Of a DNA stretch of 64,000 nucleotides, positions 61,709 through 64,000 are shown one piece after another. The stretch spans positions 39,571,554 to 39,635,553 of the forward strand of contig OX485803.1 in the NCBI GenBank assembly GCA_950295325.1. Direction: 5' to 3'. The stretch's first letter is position 1. Each line of letters begins with the position of its first letter. Under the pieces are notes generated by a model that was not told the DNA's origin, searched no databases, and saw only the letters and a program-made list of their open reading frames with translations. Source of the DNA: Polytrichum commune. Its lineage: Eukaryota > Streptophyta > Polytrichopsida > Polytrichales > Polytrichaceae. Both the position numbers and the translations under genes were made by a program.

Positions 61709-61921
61709 GATCGTCTCATGCTTTCAACAAGTTACCAAAAAAATGTCATGAAGTAGTAGTATGTGGTGATGGTTGAGCTAGCTCGTGGCTCAACATTGAA
61801 TCAAAATGGAGAACATGCAAGGAATCAAATGGCCTAACATTCAAGTGACCTACAAGTCACTATCTTTGTCATAAAAAACAAACAAGAAGATGGTGAAAAC
61901 CAATATGATAATGTTATTTAT

Positions 61922-61954
<33 letters not shown>
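61922..61954 (+). repeat. (AAT)n microsatellite
   Basis: About 11 uninterrupted trinucleotide units. Confidence 0.95.
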
Positions 61955-61956
<2 letters not shown>

Positions 61957-62179
61957 GAGAAAATATCGTATATACACTAATTGGTTTGATGAAGATTTGC
62001 GGCCTTTGATCTATGTTGCTCTCACTGGATATTGAGGGTTGTTAATTATTTTGAGGTATCTGATAGCATAATAACAATCTTTTTGGACAACTTTGGATCT
62101 TAAATTCAAATATTCCAAAATAAAATATAAAAAAATTGAACTGTAAGTTTCCAAGAATGCCATGTTCAAATGAACCTTA

Positions 62180-62503
62180 TGGCAGTACCCCGGAGTACCA
62201 CATAAATTTCATGCAATCAGGGGTTTAATTATTTAATTGGTCCCTAGCTTCCGTACACTTTGGAATTTGCAAAGGCGGCGCTTGGTCGTCTGAAGAAGTC
62301 CTTGGTTGTGCAGCCATGTCAACAGTCCACCCTCCCATTCTTCCGAAATTATGAGCAATAAATTCTTATATTTTGGTCGGTAATGAGATTGTGCTCATTG
62401 AATGCAGTCCATTGGCACCCTTCTAGTTGAAATTAGAGTTATATTGAGTGGATTTTGACTTCATGGGAGAGCCAGGGTATTGTGGTACCCTGGGGTACCG
62501 CCA
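62180..62503. mobile_element. TA-flanked MITE with palindromic ends (324 bp)
   Basis: Left TGGCAGTACCCCGGAGTACC and right, opposite strand, TGGCGGTACCCCAGGGTACC, each followed by ACA. TA lies outside both ends (62178-62179, 62504-62505). Each TIR is itself partly palindromic around GTACCCCGGGGTAC. Non-coding. Confidence 0.7.
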
Positions 62504-62659
62504 TAACGTTTTAATGTTGATATATTTATGAAGTGATGTAATTCTTGTAAAAGCCGCCTAGGTTGGCCACTATAGTTTCAATAGCCACTAGGTTGGCCAC
62601 TTTAGGAGACATGGGACGACCTATACAGATCATATAATTTGTAGATGATTTCATAAGTT

Positions 62660-62677
62660 ACATACATACATACATAC

Positions 62678-62731
<54 letters not shown>

Positions 62732-62758
62732 ATATGTATATGTATATGTATATATATT
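62660..62758 (+). repeat. Compound (CATA)n(TG)n(TATG)n microsatellite
   Basis: About 100 bp of CATA, TG and TATG units in succession. Confidence 0.95.
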
Positions 62759-64000
62759 ATCTACATGTATTTTGGGATGTGTAAGTTATTAAAAGTAAAC
62801 ATGACATAATCTAGTGTACATGATAACCCCATTCTAAAACCCTTGACCCTTACTGGTATGATATGGACCAGAGTTAGACAAACCCATTTCCGATCGATAC
62901 CCCCTCTCCCCAATCTTAATACATAGAGTTCCCTAAAGCCGTGAAGTTCCACACTTGTAGCTGCTATTTTCTAACGTGATGAGAAAAGCCACAAAGAATC
63001 ACACACGTGACCATCACATTCGGTGTGATGAAAAAAGCAAGTTAAAAGGGCACGGATTTGGGTTCTTTAGAAATGACACTAGTTGTAGTCAAGTTTTCAT
63101 CTCGTAGTGATTGGAAATAGGTCAACCTGTGTTATGAATATGGATTAGGAGAGAACCTTGCCTTGGAAAGTTACAATATTTTCAAAACCTAGAAATAATT
63201 TGTGAATTTTTTTGTTAATCATTGTAATATTCCCAAACATGTGAAAATCACTCCAATATCCCTTATGTGAAATTACTTAAGTTATTGGGAATATATCCGT
63301 TTACTCTAAATTAAGGAGGACCACACATTAACCCTTTGAAGTTACTAGGCTATAACTTTTAACTGAAATGACACATTCAAATGTTATTTTGTAAATTGAG
63401 AAGATCATAGTCATTCAATTTGACTTGTATGGTGCATTGCATTACACTCCTAGCAAAGTCAAAGAATGCTCCTCTTTTCTCTCAAGTGTCATCGTTTATG
63501 GTTTTAGTCATGCAATGTTCTTGAATCATCAAGTATAAAAAGAGGGTTGATCTTGAAGATGAAGAACAACGTGACAAAAGTTTTGGACTATAATTGACCT
63601 TAAATGCATAGCCATTTTGATATTATTTTTAATCTCAATAAAACATGAGTCAAATTATTGCACACGTTTTACATGAAAGAATTCTATGTACTAGCCTTGT
63701 CTACACTTTATTGCTTTTCAACTAGAAAACAAAAACACATAATGCAATCGATTAACCTCCCTCAAGGGTTTTGGAGCCCAATTTAGGTCTCTCACACATG
63801 CATTATTATAAAGTGATACAATGTGAATCTAGATTGTGATGCGACTATTTGGTAGATAGTGACAACTTGTTGTCTTACAAGGTTATTCTTCTTGTCACCC
63901 ACACAAAAGTAATGTGAAAGGAGTTTGATGAAGATTACATATCATCAAGTATAATAAGAGATTCCACAAGTAGTATGAACATACCAAAAGTGTTTAGGGG

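Larger units (their letters stand above)
60356..64000. other. AT-rich intergenic interval with MITEs
   Basis: Holds the second 410-bp hAT-like MITE (61299), an (AAT)n run, a TA-flanked MITE (62180) and a long CATA/TG microsatellite. GGTTGGCCACT repeats at about 62572 and 62592. No gene recognised. Confidence 0.45.

Overview
The window looks like nuclear DNA of a land plant that still makes flagellated sperm. The plant assignment rests on a gene with the plant alternative-oxidase exon layout, a STELLO cellulose-synthesis gene, plant-type receptor-like kinase sequence and a short (CCCTAAA)3 motif. The flagellate assignment rests on a SAXO-type axonemal microtubule gene, which flowering plants and conifers would not be expected to keep. 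A bryophyte, lycophyte, fern or zooidogamous gymnosperm all fit. Introns are modest (about 0.3-1.6 kb) and most intergenic DNA is AT-rich and full of DNA transposons. I cannot name the species.

Five host genes can be assembled exon by exon with matching splice phases. (1) 206-2241 (+): the last three exons of alternative oxidase; exon 1 lies upstream of the window. (2) 22133-26745 (+): four exons joining an N-terminal helical region, a non-RD kinase domain and a degenerate lectin-receptor-kinase-like pseudokinase. This is a predicted tandem kinase protein of about 1005 aa and the most interesting object here. (3) 27162-32640 (-): a complete STELLO-type Golgi protein (4 exons, 799 aa), convergent with gene 2. 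(4) 37502-41179 (-): SAXO/FAM154-like protein, missing only its first exon. (5) 45077-49889 (-): a complete 10-exon plant homologue of the tRNA t6A dehydratase TcdA/Tcd1 (474 aa).

The rest is mobile DNA. At 57164-60355 lies a complete, apparently autonomous PIF/Harbinger element with TIRs, a TAA duplication, an intact DDE transposase and a spliced SANT-like partner; a tRNA-derived SINE-like sequence sits in the partner's intron. There are two 410-bp copies of one hAT-like MITE (5430 and 61299), a third hAT-like MITE (51145), several PIF-, TA- or TTAA-flanked MITEs, a 2-kb foldback element (14329-16337), decayed pogo/Tigger transposases (about 10.2-11.3 kb and 18.4 kb), a LINE relic (13.4 kb) and two dispersed repeat families. 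STELLO, SAXO and the TcdA-like gene all carry local tandem duplications in their introns.

The genes do not form a pathway. AOX (mitochondrion), STELLO (Golgi, cellulose), SAXO (axoneme) and the TcdA-like enzyme (tRNA modification) are ordinary single genes scattered among transposons; the tandem kinase is a candidate signalling or immune component.
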